A DNA stretch of 25,103 nt. Origin: Bacteroidia bacterium. GTDB taxonomy: Bacteria > Bacteroidota > Bacteroidia > Bacteroidales > Azobacteroidaceae. Location of the stretch: the NCBI GenBank assembly GCA_025996865.1, contig BNTV01000072.1, positions 1 through 25,103 on the forward strand, in the 5' to 3' direction. The position numbers were made by a program, and so were the translations under genes. Under the pieces are notes generated by a model. That model had not been told where the DNA came from. It ran no database searches and worked only from the letters and a program-made list of their open reading frames with translations. Shown here in pieces: positions 1 through 8,437 of this stretch (positions within the stretch are counted from its first letter, which is position 1; each line of letters starts with the position of its first letter).

Positions 1-683
1 TGGAAGCCATCGCTAAAAAACACAATTTGAAAATTATCGAGGATAACGCGCAAGCAATCGGAGCTTATTATTTCGGTAATGGCGTCAAAAAACGGACGGG
101 AAGTTTGGGTGATGCAGCCGGGAACAGTTTTTACCCGGGTAAAAATCTGGGCGCTTTGGGTGATTCCGGCGCGGTAACGACGAATGACGAAACGCTGGCT
201 TCAACCGTGCGGGCTTTAGGTAACTATGGCTCCAAACAAAAATATGTATTTGAATATAGTGGATTAAACAGCCGGATGGATGAAATTCAGGCTGCATTTC
301 TTTCCGTAAAGTTAAAATACTTGGATGCCGAAAACGAAATCAGGCGGAGAATAGCAAATTCCTATGTAGAAAACATAAAAAATGAAAAAATATTGCTACC
401 TTTGTTACCTGAAGATAGGGAATCGCATGTGTATCATTTATTTGTGATCAGGACGGAATGCAGGGATAATTTGCTTGATTATCTGAAAACTCACGAAGTT
501 CAAGCCTTGATTCACTATCCGGTTCCGCCTCATAAGCAGGTTGCTTATAAAAATGAAGATTGGAGCGCCCGGCCTTTTCCGGTTACGGAAAAAATTCATA
601 AGGAAGTTCTGACGCTTCCGGTAAGTCCGGTAATGGAAGTAAAAGAAGTGAAACAGATAGTTGAGTTATTGAATCAATATTGA
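1..683 (+). CDS. DegT/DnrJ/EryC1/StrS sugar aminotransferase, FdtB/QdtB-like (5' truncated by window edge)
   Basis: This is a PLP-dependent transaminase that puts an amino group on a nucleotide-linked keto sugar for a surface polysaccharide. The frame is open to position 3 (reading [11 protein letters not shown]), so the gene starts outside the window and roughly the first 140-150 residues of a ~365-residue family are missing. The cofactor motif EDNAQA is seen at 39-56. The PLP lysine lies in the motif [12 protein letters not shown], with its codon at 141-143. The C-terminal half carries the [12 protein letters not shown] and HYPVPPHKQ motifs. These motifs resemble the 3-keto-6-deoxyhexose aminotransferases FdtB/QdtB (dTDP-3-amino-3,6-dideoxyhexose synthesis). 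The exact sugar is inference, because the partner isomerase and acyltransferase genes would lie to the left. The next gene starts 6 bp downstream. Confidence 0.9.
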   Translation, partial: EAIAKKHNLKIIEDNAQAIGAYYFGNGVKKRTGSLGDAAGNSFYPGKNLGALGDSGAVTTNDETLASTVRALGNYGSKQKYVFEYSGLNSRMDEIQAAFLSVKLKYLDAENEIRRRIANSYVENIKNEKILLPLLPEDRESHVYHLFVIRTECRDNLLDYLKTHEVQALIHYPVPPHKQVAYKNEDWSARPFPVTEKIHKEVLTLPVSPVMEVKEVKQIVELLNQY

Positions 684-689
684 TTAAAC

Positions 690-1622
690 ATGGTTGAAAA
701 CAAAAAGATGGACAATCCGTTGGTTTCGGTTATCGTTTCGTGTTACAATCACGAAAAATACATTGAAGAATGTATTTTAAGTATTGTAAATCAGACCTAT
801 AAAAATATCGAGTTGATCGTTATTGACGATGGTTCGAGCGATAATTCGCCTGTTTTGCTTGAGAAACTTCAGAAACAATATGGATTTTTTTTGGAACTTC
901 AACCCAATATGGGACTTTCCAAAACGTTGAATAAAGCGATACGGAATTATGCTCACGGAAAGTACCTTGCCGGTTCCGGTTCGGATGATTTTTTGGCTTT
1001 GGACCGGATTGAAAAACAAGTCCGGTATATGGAACTTCAACCGGAATATGCCATGGTGTGCGGAAAAGCCTATACAGTGGACGAAGACAGTCGGATTATA
1101 GAAAATTTCAGTATCATTGATCCGGTTGTTGATCCGGTGAAAAGTTTGACATTCGAATCTCTGATTGAACGGGATCCCATTCCATCTTCGACGGTATTGG
1201 TAAAAAAAGATGTATGGGAAGAAAGCGGAGGTTACAATGAAAATACGGTTGTAGAAGATCTGGATTTGTGGCTGAAAATTGCTTATCGCTATAAGATCGG
1301 CTATATGGATGACTATTTCGTGTATTATCGGTGGCATGGTTCCAATATGACGGCCGACACCGTGAAAATGTGTGATGCGGTTTGGAATGTGGTTAAAAGT
1401 TGGGAACACAAAATAGATGCGGCTTTTGCACGGAAAATTTTAGCAAGGAGAAGCGCTATTTCATTTAATATACTGGCTCGGCATCATAAAAAAGAAGCGC
1501 TTGAATATTTGAGAAGAAGTTTGAGCTATGCTTATTTGGATTTGTTTGTATTAACAAATTATCTGAAAGGGAGTGTTAAATTATTATTTTTTTGGAAGAA
1601 AAGTAATAATAAGTGGAAGTAA
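690..1622 (+). CDS. Family 2 glycosyltransferase (GT-A fold)
   Basis: This 310-residue cytoplasmic enzyme transfers a sugar from a nucleotide donor to the growing lipid-linked repeat unit. The N-terminal GT-A domain shows VSVIVSCYNHEKYIEECI (about residues 12-29), the nucleotide-binding VIDDGSSD (44-51), a metal-binding SDD (98-100) and a VEDLDLW acidic motif near residue 188, which is the usual place for the catalytic base. There are no convincing membrane helices. The start at 690 is the first ATG; an in-frame ATG at 708 (MDNPLVSV) would also give a normal GT2 N-terminus. It sits 6 bp after the aminotransferase and 24 bp before the polymerase, in one operon. The acceptor and donor cannot be read from sequence. 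Confidence 0.9.
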   Translation: MVENKKMDNPLVSVIVSCYNHEKYIEECILSIVNQTYKNIELIVIDDGSSDNSPVLLEKLQKQYGFFLELQPNMGLSKTLNKAIRNYAHGKYLAGSGSDDFLALDRIEKQVRYMELQPEYAMVCGKAYTVDEDSRIIENFSIIDPVVDPVKSLTFESLIERDPIPSSTVLVKKDVWEESGGYNENTVVEDLDLWLKIAYRYKIGYMDDYFVYYRWHGSNMTADTVKMCDAVWNVVKSWEHKIDAAFARKILARRSAISFNILARHHKKEALEYLRRSLSYAYLDLFVLTNYLKGSVKLLFFWKKSNNKWK

Positions 1623-1646
1623 AAGAATAAATAAAAAGAAATAACG

Positions 1647-2978
1647 ATGAAATTGTTGCTTAAAGTAATTATACTGTTTTTAATTATATTTAATTTTCGT
1701 TTACCGTTCGTATATAATTCCTGTGTGATTGCGGTGATTATAACCGTTCTTTATTTCCTGTTTAGTTACAGGTCATTCCCTTTTACCTTTTTTTATCAAA
1801 GATATATTGTAACCATAATTATAGCTACTTGTATATTGGGTGTGGTTATGATGTTTATCACGGTTATGCACAATCAGTATCAATACCTTCTGTTAAAGCG
1901 AGTTGCTGTAGAGCTTTTTATGTTGTGTTGTTTGATTTTTGCACTACCGGTTATGATTGAAAACGAATCGACCGCTTTTCGGGACGCGATAGTTATTATT
2001 TGTTGTGCGTTTGCTTTACAGGGCTTGATTCACACTTTGGGATTTTTGATAACTCCGATAGGTGATTACCTTTTTAGTCTTCAGCCTGAAAGAATCCAAG
2101 ATATGGTGATGGACCATACCCGAAAAGTGGACAAATTCAGAGCCTATTCTTTGACGGGTAGTCCGTGGTTTGAACTTCCTGCAGCTTATGGCGTTGCCTG
2201 TATTTTGTTTTTTAGATTGCAATTGGAGAAAAATCAGAATTTTCTTTCCGGATGGAAAAGTTATGTAATCATAATTTTGATGTTAATGGGAATTGCTCTT
2301 TCCGGACGAACCGGTTTTATCGGTTTTTCCATGGGGCTTGTATTGTATATTCTTTTCTCATGGAGAAACCTTGCCGGGATTTTTAGAAATATATGGAAAA
2401 TAGCAGGTGTCTTCTTGTTGTTGCTTGCTGTGTTTTATGTAGTATTGACACCCAAGCAGCGTGAAAGTTTTGTTAACAATTTATTTCCTTTTGCCTTTGA
2501 ATTTTTTTATAGTTACAGCGAAACGGGAAAATTCAATACAGGCTCAACGGATGCATTGATTGAAGGACACTATTATCGCTTACAGACAGAAACTTTACTT
2601 ACCGGTGAAGGAGGTACTTCGGATGACATTCCAACTTATCGCCATACGGATGCCGGTTATATGAATAATCTGATTTTCGGGGGTATCTTTTATCTTTTAT
2701 TTTTGGTTGTTTGCCAAGGTTTGTATGTCGTTCCTCCCATGCTTCTTGCAGGAAGATATAGTTCCCGACAAAAACAGATAGATTTTTATTGTTTCCTGTT
2801 TTTATGTGCCTATATGTTTATATTGGAATATAAAGCACCAACTCTGGGAACCCAGCACATCACCGAAGTATTACTCCTTTATGCCGGAATAACGTATATT
2901 GTAGAATCCGACGCTTTGGAAGAAAAAACCGGTAATGAAATATATATAGAAAATAAACCCTTTAATCAGGGTTATTAG
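1647..2978 (+). CDS. O-antigen/capsule polymerase, Wzy-like
   Basis: This 443-residue polytopic inner-membrane protein has about ten to twelve hydrophobic segments, beginning at residue 3 with a run of Leu/Ile/Val. A large soluble loop in the C-terminal half (about residues 285-325) contains EGHYYRLQTETLL and the GEGG motif, and a central segment reads MGIALSGRTGFIGFSMGL. This pattern (many helices, an Arg-bearing loop, a periplasmic loop near the C-terminus) fits Wzy-type polymerases, which join undecaprenyl-linked repeat units in the periplasm. Sequence conservation in Wzy is very low, so the call rests on topology, motif style and position among glycosyltransferases. A WaaL-like ligase is the main alternative. 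It is 5 bp upstream of the next gene. Confidence 0.75.
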   Translation: MKLLLKVIILFLIIFNFRLPFVYNSCVIAVIITVLYFLFSYRSFPFTFFYQRYIVTIIIATCILGVVMMFITVMHNQYQYLLLKRVAVELFMLCCLIFALPVMIENESTAFRDAIVIICCAFALQGLIHTLGFLITPIGDYLFSLQPERIQDMVMDHTRKVDKFRAYSLTGSPWFELPAAYGVACILFFRLQLEKNQNFLSGWKSYVIIILMLMGIALSGRTGFIGFSMGLVLYILFSWRNLAGIFRNIWKIAGVFLLLLAVFYVVLTPKQRESFVNNLFPFAFEFFYSYSETGKFNTGSTDALIEGHYYRLQTETLLTGEGGTSDDIPTYRHTDAGYMNNLIFGGIFYLLFLVVCQGLYVVPPMLLAGRYSSRQKQIDFYCFLFLCAYMFILEYKAPTLGTQHITEVLLLYAGITYIVESDALEEKTGNEIYIENKPFNQGY

Positions 2979-2983
2979 TTAAT

Positions 2984-4150
2984 ATGAAGATTGTGTATTT
3001 ATTACCGGGAGGCTTGTATAATTCGGCAGGTATGGAAAGGGTTATAACAATCAAAGCTAATTATTTAGCAGATGTTTATAATTATGACGTATCCATTGTG
3101 ACTACGGAACAGATGGGTCGTCCGGTTTTTTATCCGTTGTCGAATAAGGTGTGTGTTTATCATTTGAATATTGGTATTCATGAAAATTTCGGAAAAGAAA
3201 CCTATTTACAAAAAGTCGTGTCCCGGTTTTTGAAGACCAGAGAATATAGAAAAAAACTCGAAAAGCTGCTGGATGAAGTTCGTCCGGATATTACCATTAC
3301 CACACTGGGAGGGTGGGATATTGAATTTATTAATGATTTAAAAGACGGGAGCATAAAAATCGGCGAGCTTCATCTTTCATACGATTATCGCAAAGAAATG
3401 GCAAGAAAATTATACGATTCTTATGTTCCGAATTTAGTCGGCCGGATAATGACGGAAGACTTTAAGCAAAAATGCAAGAAACTGAGGCAATTAATTGTGC
3501 TTACGGAAGAGGAGAAATCGTTCTGGATAGAACACCCAAACGTTATCGTCATTCCTAATCCTTCACCTTTTGTGGCGCACCGTTCTTCTACAACAAAAAA
3601 TAAAAAGGCGATTGCTGTGGGGCGATTGGTTTATGACAAAGGATTTGATTTGTTGGTTGAAGCATGGAAAAAAGTGTTGGAAAAACATCCGGAATGGGAA
3701 TTATCCATTTTTGGTAATGGCGCTCAAAAAGAAACTTTATCGGGATTAATTGAGGAAAGCGGTTTGGAAAGAGTGGTAAAACTTTCGGGAGTAGTTGAAA
3801 ATATCCATGAGCATTATCCCGACTATTCCATATTGATTTTTCCGACTCGTGCCACAGATGCTTTACCTATGGTAATTATTGAAGCTATGTCGTATGGACT
3901 TCCGGTCGTTGCTTTCAATATTTCCTGCGGACCTAAAGAATTAATTAAAGATGGTAAGAATGGTTTTTTGGTGGATAGTGGTGATGTGGACGGATTAACC
4001 GAAAAGATCAATGAGTTGATTGAATCGGACGATTTACGGAAAGCGATGGGACAAACGGCTATAGAAGTTGCAAGTGATTTCAAGATTGAAAAAGTGATGG
4101 ATCGGTGGATTCATTTATTTGAGGAATTAGCAGATGAGGAAAAATATTGA
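2984..4150 (+). CDS. Family 4 glycosyltransferase (tandem copy A)
   Basis: This 388-residue GT-B enzyme has the N-terminal loop MKIVYLLPGGLYNSAGMERV (1-20) and the C-terminal donor domain GRLVYDKGFDLL from residue 213, followed by the family 4 E-x7-E region. Here the first Glu is Asp: D292...E300 in TDALPMVIIEAMSYG. Retaining GT4 enzymes use this region to hold the nucleotide sugar. It is a paralogue of the next gene (about 70% identity by hand count, highest in the first 70 residues at about 85%). Gaps are 5 bp upstream and 4 bp downstream. The two copies probably add neighbouring or related sugars of the same repeat unit; that is inference. Confidence 0.9.
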   Translation: MKIVYLLPGGLYNSAGMERVITIKANYLADVYNYDVSIVTTEQMGRPVFYPLSNKVCVYHLNIGIHENFGKETYLQKVVSRFLKTREYRKKLEKLLDEVRPDITITTLGGWDIEFINDLKDGSIKIGELHLSYDYRKEMARKLYDSYVPNLVGRIMTEDFKQKCKKLRQLIVLTEEEKSFWIEHPNVIVIPNPSPFVAHRSSTTKNKKAIAVGRLVYDKGFDLLVEAWKKVLEKHPEWELSIFGNGAQKETLSGLIEESGLERVVKLSGVVENIHEHYPDYSILIFPTRATDALPMVIIEAMSYGLPVVAFNISCGPKELIKDGKNGFLVDSGDVDGLTEKINELIESDDLRKAMGQTAIEVASDFKIEKVMDRWIHLFEELADEEKY

Positions 4151-4160
4151 TTGAATGTTT

Positions 4161-5312
4161 ATGAGGATTATGTATTTATTGCCAGGAGGACTTTTTAATT
4201 CTGCTGGAATGGAGAGAGTTACAACTATCAAAGCCAATTACCTGGCAGATGTTTGTAACTATGATGTTTCGATTGTAACAACGGAACAAATGGGGCGGCC
4301 GGTTTTTTACCCTTTATCGGAGAAGGTGCATCTTTTTCACCTGAATATTGGGATTCATGAAAATTTCGGAAAAGAATTTTATTTGCAGAAAATGATTTCC
4401 CGTTTTTTGAAGTCAAGGAAATATAAGCAAAAACTTGAAAAATTATTGATGGAAGTTCGTCCGGATATTACCGTTTCGACATTGGGATTGGATATTGAAT
4501 TTATTAATGATTTTAAAGACGGAAGCGTAAAAATCGGTGAACTTCATTTTCCCGGTAATTTTCGTCTATTGATGGCGAAAAAATTGTATAAATCGTTGTT
4601 TCCCAATTTAGTAGGGGGAATAATGACGAATGATTTGAAACAAAAATGTAAGCAGCTAAAATCTTTAATTGTTCTTACGGAAGAAGAAAAGACTTGTTGG
4701 GAGGATTCGGATAATGTTGAAGTCATACCGAATCCCCTGCCTTTTGAAACGCAGCATTTTTCTACAACAAAAAATAAAAAAGCCATTGCCGTAGGACGGT
4801 TGGTTTATGAAAAAGGGTTTGATTTATTGATTAAAGCATGGGAAAAAGTATCCGCCCGCCATCCCGATTGGGAGTTGACTATTTATGGCGACGGCAAAGA
4901 GAAAGAAGCTTTATCCGAATTGATCGGGAAAAATAATTTGGACCAGGCAGTAAAGCTTCCCGGATCCGTGGATAATATTCAAGAATTGTATCCTGATTAC
5001 TCCATGTTGATTTTTCCGACCCGATATTTGGATTCCTTCGGGATGGTAATTATAGAAGCGATGTCTTGTGGAGTTCCGGTTATTGCTTTCGATGCGCCTT
5101 GTGGACCGAAAGACCTGATACGGAATGGCACGAACGGATTTTTGGTAGAGGCGGGTGATGTGGATGGATTAGCCGGAACGATAAACAAACTAATTGAGTC
5201 GGACGATTTACGGGATGCGATGGGCAAAGCTGCCGTAAAATTTTCGGAGAACCACCGGATTGAAAAAATAATGAGCCGTTGGATTCATTTATTTGAAAAA
5301 TTAGTGAAATGA
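4161..5312 (+). CDS. Family 4 glycosyltransferase (tandem copy B)
   Basis: This 383-residue GT-B enzyme is the tandem paralogue of the preceding gene. I chose the ATG at 4161 because MRIMYLLPGG then aligns exactly with MKIVYLLPGG of copy A; an ATG two codons earlier (4155) is also possible. The donor domain has GRLVYEKGFDLL, and the E-x7-E region again starts with Asp (LDSFGMVIIEAMSCG), so D-x7-E is shared by both copies. Divergence from copy A is concentrated around the mid-protein segment after GELH and just before D-x7-E, where acceptor and donor contacts usually lie, which suggests different specificity (inference). Its TGA stop overlaps the next gene's ATG (ATGA, 5309-5312). Confidence 0.9.
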   Translation: MRIMYLLPGGLFNSAGMERVTTIKANYLADVCNYDVSIVTTEQMGRPVFYPLSEKVHLFHLNIGIHENFGKEFYLQKMISRFLKSRKYKQKLEKLLMEVRPDITVSTLGLDIEFINDFKDGSVKIGELHFPGNFRLLMAKKLYKSLFPNLVGGIMTNDLKQKCKQLKSLIVLTEEEKTCWEDSDNVEVIPNPLPFETQHFSTTKNKKAIAVGRLVYEKGFDLLIKAWEKVSARHPDWELTIYGDGKEKEALSELIGKNNLDQAVKLPGSVDNIQELYPDYSMLIFPTRYLDSFGMVIIEAMSCGVPVIAFDAPCGPKDLIRNGTNGFLVEAGDVDGLAGTINKLIESDDLRDAMGKAAVKFSENHRIEKIMSRWIHLFEKLVK

Positions 5313-6406
5313 GAAAAATAGTTGTATCGGGAATCAATTTATTTCGTGGCGGAACGCTTAAAATCATGCAGGATTGTATCGCTTCGCTATCTGCTTTCGG
5401 CGGAAACGATTATGAAATTGTTGCACTTGTCCACAACGAAAATCAATATGCTAAATATCCGAATGTGAGCTATATTTCTTATCCTCAATCGAGAAAATCA
5501 TGGCTTTTCCGCTTGTATTACGAATACATCGGATTCAAAAAACTTTCCCGGCGGTTAAAGCCCTATTGTTGGTTTTCATTGCACGATACAACCCCCAATG
5601 TTTCGGCCGAAAAGAGAATGGTGTATTGCCACAATACTTTTTCTTTTTATCATGCCCGTTTCAAAGACTTGTTTGTTCAACCTGAGATCGTGATGTTTAG
5701 TCTGTTTTCCCGGTATATTCATAAAACCAATATTCGGAAAAACGATTACGTAGTCGTACAACAAGAGTGGCTGAGACAAGCATTCAAACAGCTGTTTTTG
5801 ATTGACAATGTGGTGGTATCGCTTCCCGTACAACCGGATTTTTCCATTGCCCGTTTGCCGGAAGATACGGACAAAAAAAATGAAAAAACAGTTTTCTTTT
5901 ATCCGTCCACACCGATGATTCATAAAAATTATGAGGTGATCTGTAAAGCGGCTGCCGCACTTGAAAAGTCCGGCATTCATAATTTCGAAGTTGTCTTGAC
6001 TTTCGATGGATCTGAAAATAAATATGCCGGAAAAATCCATGATAAATACAAATCCGTGAACAGCCTCCGGTTTGTCGGATTTTTGACAAGGGAAGAAGTG
6101 GACAGGTATTATCATACTTGCAATTGCTTGCTGTTCCCTTCAAAAATAGAATCTTGGGGTTTGCCGGTTTCGGAGGCCAAAGAATACGGAAAGGTAATTA
6201 TGGTGTCTGATTTGCCTTATGCCGGAGAAACAGTCGGCAAGTACGATAAAGCCAAATTTTTTGATCCGGATGATGTCGATCAATTAACCGGTTGTATGAA
6301 AGATCTTATTCAAGGTAATTTGGTTTATGATCAAACGACAGAAATAAATTATGAAGCGCCTTTTACAAGGAATTGGGATGAACTGATTCAATTTTTGTTT
6401 AAATAA
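5309..6406 (+). CDS. Family 4 glycosyltransferase (mannosyl/rhamnosyltransferase-like)
   Basis: This 365-residue GT-B enzyme is the last gene of the operon. It has an N-terminal GINLFRGGTLKIMQDCI segment (about residues 8-24), a C-terminal domain with FFYPSTPMIHKNYEVI (the phosphate-loop region), FVGFLTREEVDRYY, and a canonical E-x7-E in SKIESWGLPVSEAKEYG. The HKNYE...VGFLTREE layout recalls mannosyl- and rhamnosyltransferases of O-antigen clusters (WbaZ/WsaF type), but the donor is not provable from sequence. The start at 5309 overlaps the previous stop by 4 bp, implying translational coupling. It ends facing the minus-strand acyltransferase, 37 bp away. Confidence 0.88.
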   Translation: MRKIVVSGINLFRGGTLKIMQDCIASLSAFGGNDYEIVALVHNENQYAKYPNVSYISYPQSRKSWLFRLYYEYIGFKKLSRRLKPYCWFSLHDTTPNVSAEKRMVYCHNTFSFYHARFKDLFVQPEIVMFSLFSRYIHKTNIRKNDYVVVQQEWLRQAFKQLFLIDNVVVSLPVQPDFSIARLPEDTDKKNEKTVFFYPSTPMIHKNYEVICKAAAALEKSGIHNFEVVLTFDGSENKYAGKIHDKYKSVNSLRFVGFLTREEVDRYYHTCNCLLFPSKIESWGLPVSEAKEYGKVIMVSDLPYAGETVGKYDKAKFFDPDDVDQLTGCMKDLIQGNLVYDQTTEINYEAPFTRNWDELIQFLFK

Positions 6407-6447
6407 TTTTCCGAACGTGTTATGGATTACACCCGGGGTAAAATTAT
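6403..6447. terminator. Inverted repeat between convergent genes, possible terminator
   Basis: ATAATTTT at 6403-6410 is matched by AAAATTAT at 6440-6447 with a loop of about 29 bases that itself contains CCG/CGG pairs. It spans the stops of the GT4 and the convergent acyltransferase. It is AT-rich and lacks a strong GC stem, so its use as a bidirectional terminator is only a suggestion. Confidence 0.25.
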
Positions 6448-7493
6448 CGTATTTTGTCAACAATATATTTCCTGATTTTATTTTCCCAATGATCCGAAAT
6501 TTTCACCAGTATGTTTTGGATGGGGTTCATAATAAATATTCTTAATTTGTCAATAACGATTGATGTTATAAAAACAGCGATAACGAATAAAGCTAAATAA
6601 ACGACCAATAAGAAGCCTGAAGCATTGTATTGCAATTCTTTGACATAATCTGTATATTTATTCCATCCACTGGTGGTTGAGTGAAATAAATAAACTGCTA
6701 AAGCCGACGATGCCACGTAATTTACTGAACGGTTCCGGAATTTCAACGATGCGAAAATCATAAAAAACAAGACGGATGCAAACAATACAAAAGGAGAATT
6801 ATAGTGCAGTGAATATACAACGCCGATTACCGGATATTTCAATCTGATTATTGACAGAACAGTCATGACCAATACCGTACCTACATACATCCAGGTGTAT
6901 TGCTTTGGCGAATATTTGGTTTTAAGAGACGATCCATGTATCGCAATATATCTTCCGATAAAATATAAATAAATGAATTGCATGATTGTATGTCCTGTAT
7001 TATTGATTGTTGATTGATGTAAATATCCGAGATAAATGTTGCAGATAGTTAATAATATTAATACTTTTACGAATTGTAACTTGGAAAGAGAATCCGCAGC
7101 CTTATTTAAAAATGGAGAAACCAATACTAATCCGACATATATCGGAATAAACCATAAATTAGATTCTGATAATGCGAAGACAATACTTCTTATTCCGCCT
7201 TGAAAATGAAAGTCGTTAATACATCCCATCAATAAAACATAGAAGAGGCATTGCAAGTAAAGTATAAGAATGGTTTTTACTTTAAAATTGATGCTAAAGT
7301 ATCCCGATATAAGCACGAAACAGTTAATACCTACGATGGCAAAATTTTCAAATAAAAAAAGAACCGAATCGTTTAGTATTGATGAAGTATTGAATTGTTT
7401 AGGTATTCCCAATGTTAAACATACATGCAAAATAAGTATATATAACGTACTTATTATTCGTAACAACTCCATATTAGAATCTCTCTCTTTCAT
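6444..7493 (-). CDS. Acyltransferase family 3 membrane protein (polysaccharide O-acetylase type)
   Basis: This protein of about 349 residues has roughly ten membrane helices and moves an acyl group, usually acetyl, onto a surface sugar. I chose the ATG at 7493 because MKERDSNMELLRIIS is the usual opening of this family (RxSNxELLRI), followed by a first helix with the conserved His (LILHV, residue 23). An upstream ATG at 7529 would add 12 residues. It is more AT-rich than its neighbours and runs against the flanking + strand operon, which suggests later insertion. A consensus Bacteroidota promoter lies at 7676-7707. Seven bp upstream of the ATG sits the stop of a vanished gene's reading frame. 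The substrate is presumably the local polysaccharide (inference). Confidence 0.88.
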   Translation of the reverse strand: MKERDSNMELLRIISTLYILILHVCLTLGIPKQFNTSSILNDSVLFLFENFAIVGINCFVLISGYFSINFKVKTILILYLQCLFYVLLMGCINDFHFQGGIRSIVFALSESNLWFIPIYVGLVLVSPFLNKAADSLSKLQFVKVLILLTICNIYLGYLHQSTINNTGHTIMQFIYLYFIGRYIAIHGSSLKTKYSPKQYTWMYVGTVLVMTVLSIIRLKYPVIGVVYSLHYNSPFVLFASVLFFMIFASLKFRNRSVNYVASSALAVYLFHSTTSGWNKYTDYVKELQYNASGFLLVVYLALFVIAVFITSIVIDKLRIFIMNPIQNILVKISDHWENKIRKYIVDKIR

Positions 7494-7500
7494 ATAAGCA

Positions 7501-7656
7501 TTAATTAATAAAAACACCTTCATTGGCATAATTTATCATTTCTTTGGCTTTGTAATTGGGTATTGTTTTCAAAAAGTATAATAAAAAAACCGGAGTTAAA
7601 ATCAATAGCCCTGTATAAAGACGTACTTTTCCCTGTGAAAATGTTTCGCACCAAAT
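7501..7656 (-). pseudogene. 3' tail of a lost membrane-associated gene upstream of the acyltransferase
   Basis: An open frame of 51 codons without any ATG runs from just after a TAG (7657-7659) to a TAA (7501-7503). It contains a hydrophobic helix (LYTGLLILTPVFLLYFLK) and a polar tail (KAKEMINYANEGVFIN). The composition looks like the C-terminus of a membrane-anchored protein, and its stop is 7 bp from the acyltransferase ATG, the spacing of an operon. I read it as the remnant of a gene that once preceded the acyltransferase. The family is not recognised, and chance remains possible because the frame is short. Confidence 0.35.
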
Positions 7657-7872
7657 CTATAAATATGCTACGGAGCAAAGGTATAAATAAAATTTCAAAG
7701 TTGCAAACCTCATAATCTGTGTAGAAAGCAGGGCATTATCATGAGAATGGGAAAAGAAAAAACAGGACATTGGCAAATTAAAGAACAATAACTCACAGTT
7801 CATTGATAGACGGCTTGGAAGGCCATCGGCGATGTCGATTCACGGTAGGCTGCATTATTACAAAAAATGTTT
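7530..7872. other. Intergenic stretch, no intact gene
   Basis: Besides the minus-strand tail (7501-7656) and the acyltransferase promoter (7676-7707), I see only very short frames. One is a + strand frame at about 7740-7790 reading MRMGKEKTGHWQIKEQ then stop, with no recognisable family. There is no RNA gene or repeat that I can support. It is probably decayed DNA at the edge of an insertion. Confidence 0.4.
7676..7707 (-). promoter_or_regulatory. Bacteroidota-type promoter for the acyltransferase
   Basis: On the minus strand, TTTG (7704-7707) is followed after 20 bases by TACCTTTG (7676-7683). This matches the TTTG-N19/20-TAnnTTTG consensus of the primary sigma factor in Bacteroidota. Transcription would start near 7669, giving a leader of about 175 bases before the ATG at 7493. 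Confidence 0.6.
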
Positions 7873-8172
7873 TTATGCAAATTGATAACGAGATAGCGAT
7901 AAATGTGCATCGCGAGCCGCCTTTTCTGCCTCCCGCATATCATAAGATAATTGCAAACGCACCCAAAGGTTAGCATTTCCTCCAAAAACCTGACTAATAC
8001 GGATGGCCATATTTGGTGTAATAGAAGCCCGACCATTAAGAATATTCGAAAGCGTAACGCGCGAAACTTTTAGATAATCAGCAGCTTCCTGCACCGTCAG
8101 CATGTTAGCATTAATAATTTCTTCCCGCAATATTTCGCCGGGGTGCGTATTGTGTTTTATTCCTCTTTCCAT
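7873..8172 (-). CDS. higA: HigA-family antitoxin (XRE helix-turn-helix)
   Basis: This 99-residue protein has the VapI/HigA layout: the opening HPGEILREEII (10-20), then a helix-turn-helix with LTVQEAADYLKVSRVTLSNILNGRA (about 25-49), and the FGGNANLWVRLQLSYDM C-terminal segment typical of HigA antidotes. HigA neutralises HigB and represses the operon. It lies 12 bp after the stop of a toxin frame that has lost its core (8185-8352), so here HigA is probably an orphan antitoxin or a stand-alone regulator. The gene itself looks intact, with full family length and all HTH positions filled. Confidence 0.88.
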   Translation of the reverse strand: MERGIKHNTHPGEILREEIINANMLTVQEAADYLKVSRVTLSNILNGRASITPNMAIRISQVFGGNANLWVRLQLSYDMREAEKAARDAHLSLSRYQFA

Positions 8173-8184
8173 AAAATATAAAAA

Positions 8185-8352
8185 TTAGTGAGTATCCAAC
8201 AAATCTATTTCTGAAACATGCGGCACTTCTTCTACATCGTTGAGCAAATCCAAAATCATTCGGATTTTGACCAACATTGTCGATGGTATTTTACTGCTAT
8301 CATCCTTTGTCCAATAATTTTTCAAGCCTTTATGTGAGAAACTTTTTATCAT
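8185..8352 (-). pseudogene. higB: HigB-family toxin with an internal in-frame deletion
   Basis: A 55-codon frame begins MIKSFSHKGLKNYW and continues SSKIPSTMLVKIRMILDLLNDVEEV, the normal first half of HigB/RelE-type mRNA interferases (usual length about 92). It then jumps to SEIDLLDTH and stops, which resembles the family's last residues (VDYxDYH). The middle is absent: the LHxLKGxxKGxWSI and NWRITF strands that carry the catalytic Lys and Arg. Deletion of about 37 codons in frame is the simplest reading, so the product should have no RNase activity. Its own promoter (8371-8402) and the downstream higA are intact. This gene is shorter than common ORF cutoffs. Confidence 0.65.
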
Positions 8353-8370
8353 TCTTTTCTATGTAAAGTG

Positions 8371-8402
8371 CAAAGTTACGCATTACATTTTATATAAACA
8401 AA
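8371..8402 (-). promoter_or_regulatory. Promoter of the higBA remnant
   Basis: On the minus strand, TTTG (8399-8402) is followed by 20 bases and then TAACTTTG (8371-8378), a full Bacteroidota promoter. Its last element is 18 bases upstream of the higB ATG at 8352, so the leader is very short. The good match suggests that higA is still transcribed although the toxin is broken. Confidence 0.6.
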
Positions 8403-8437
8403 TTTTATTATTTATCTTATTTGCCCATGTCCGCAGG

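Noticed and set aside
2956..2973. AACCCT-N6-AGGGTT hairpin at the end of the polymerase gene
   Set aside because: It lies inside codons before the stop, has no T-run after it, and the next gene follows within 5 bp; a terminator here is unlikely.
7800..8036. 78-codon minus-strand frame overlapping higA
   Set aside because: It is an alternative frame of higA for most of its length and the protein has no recognisable motif.
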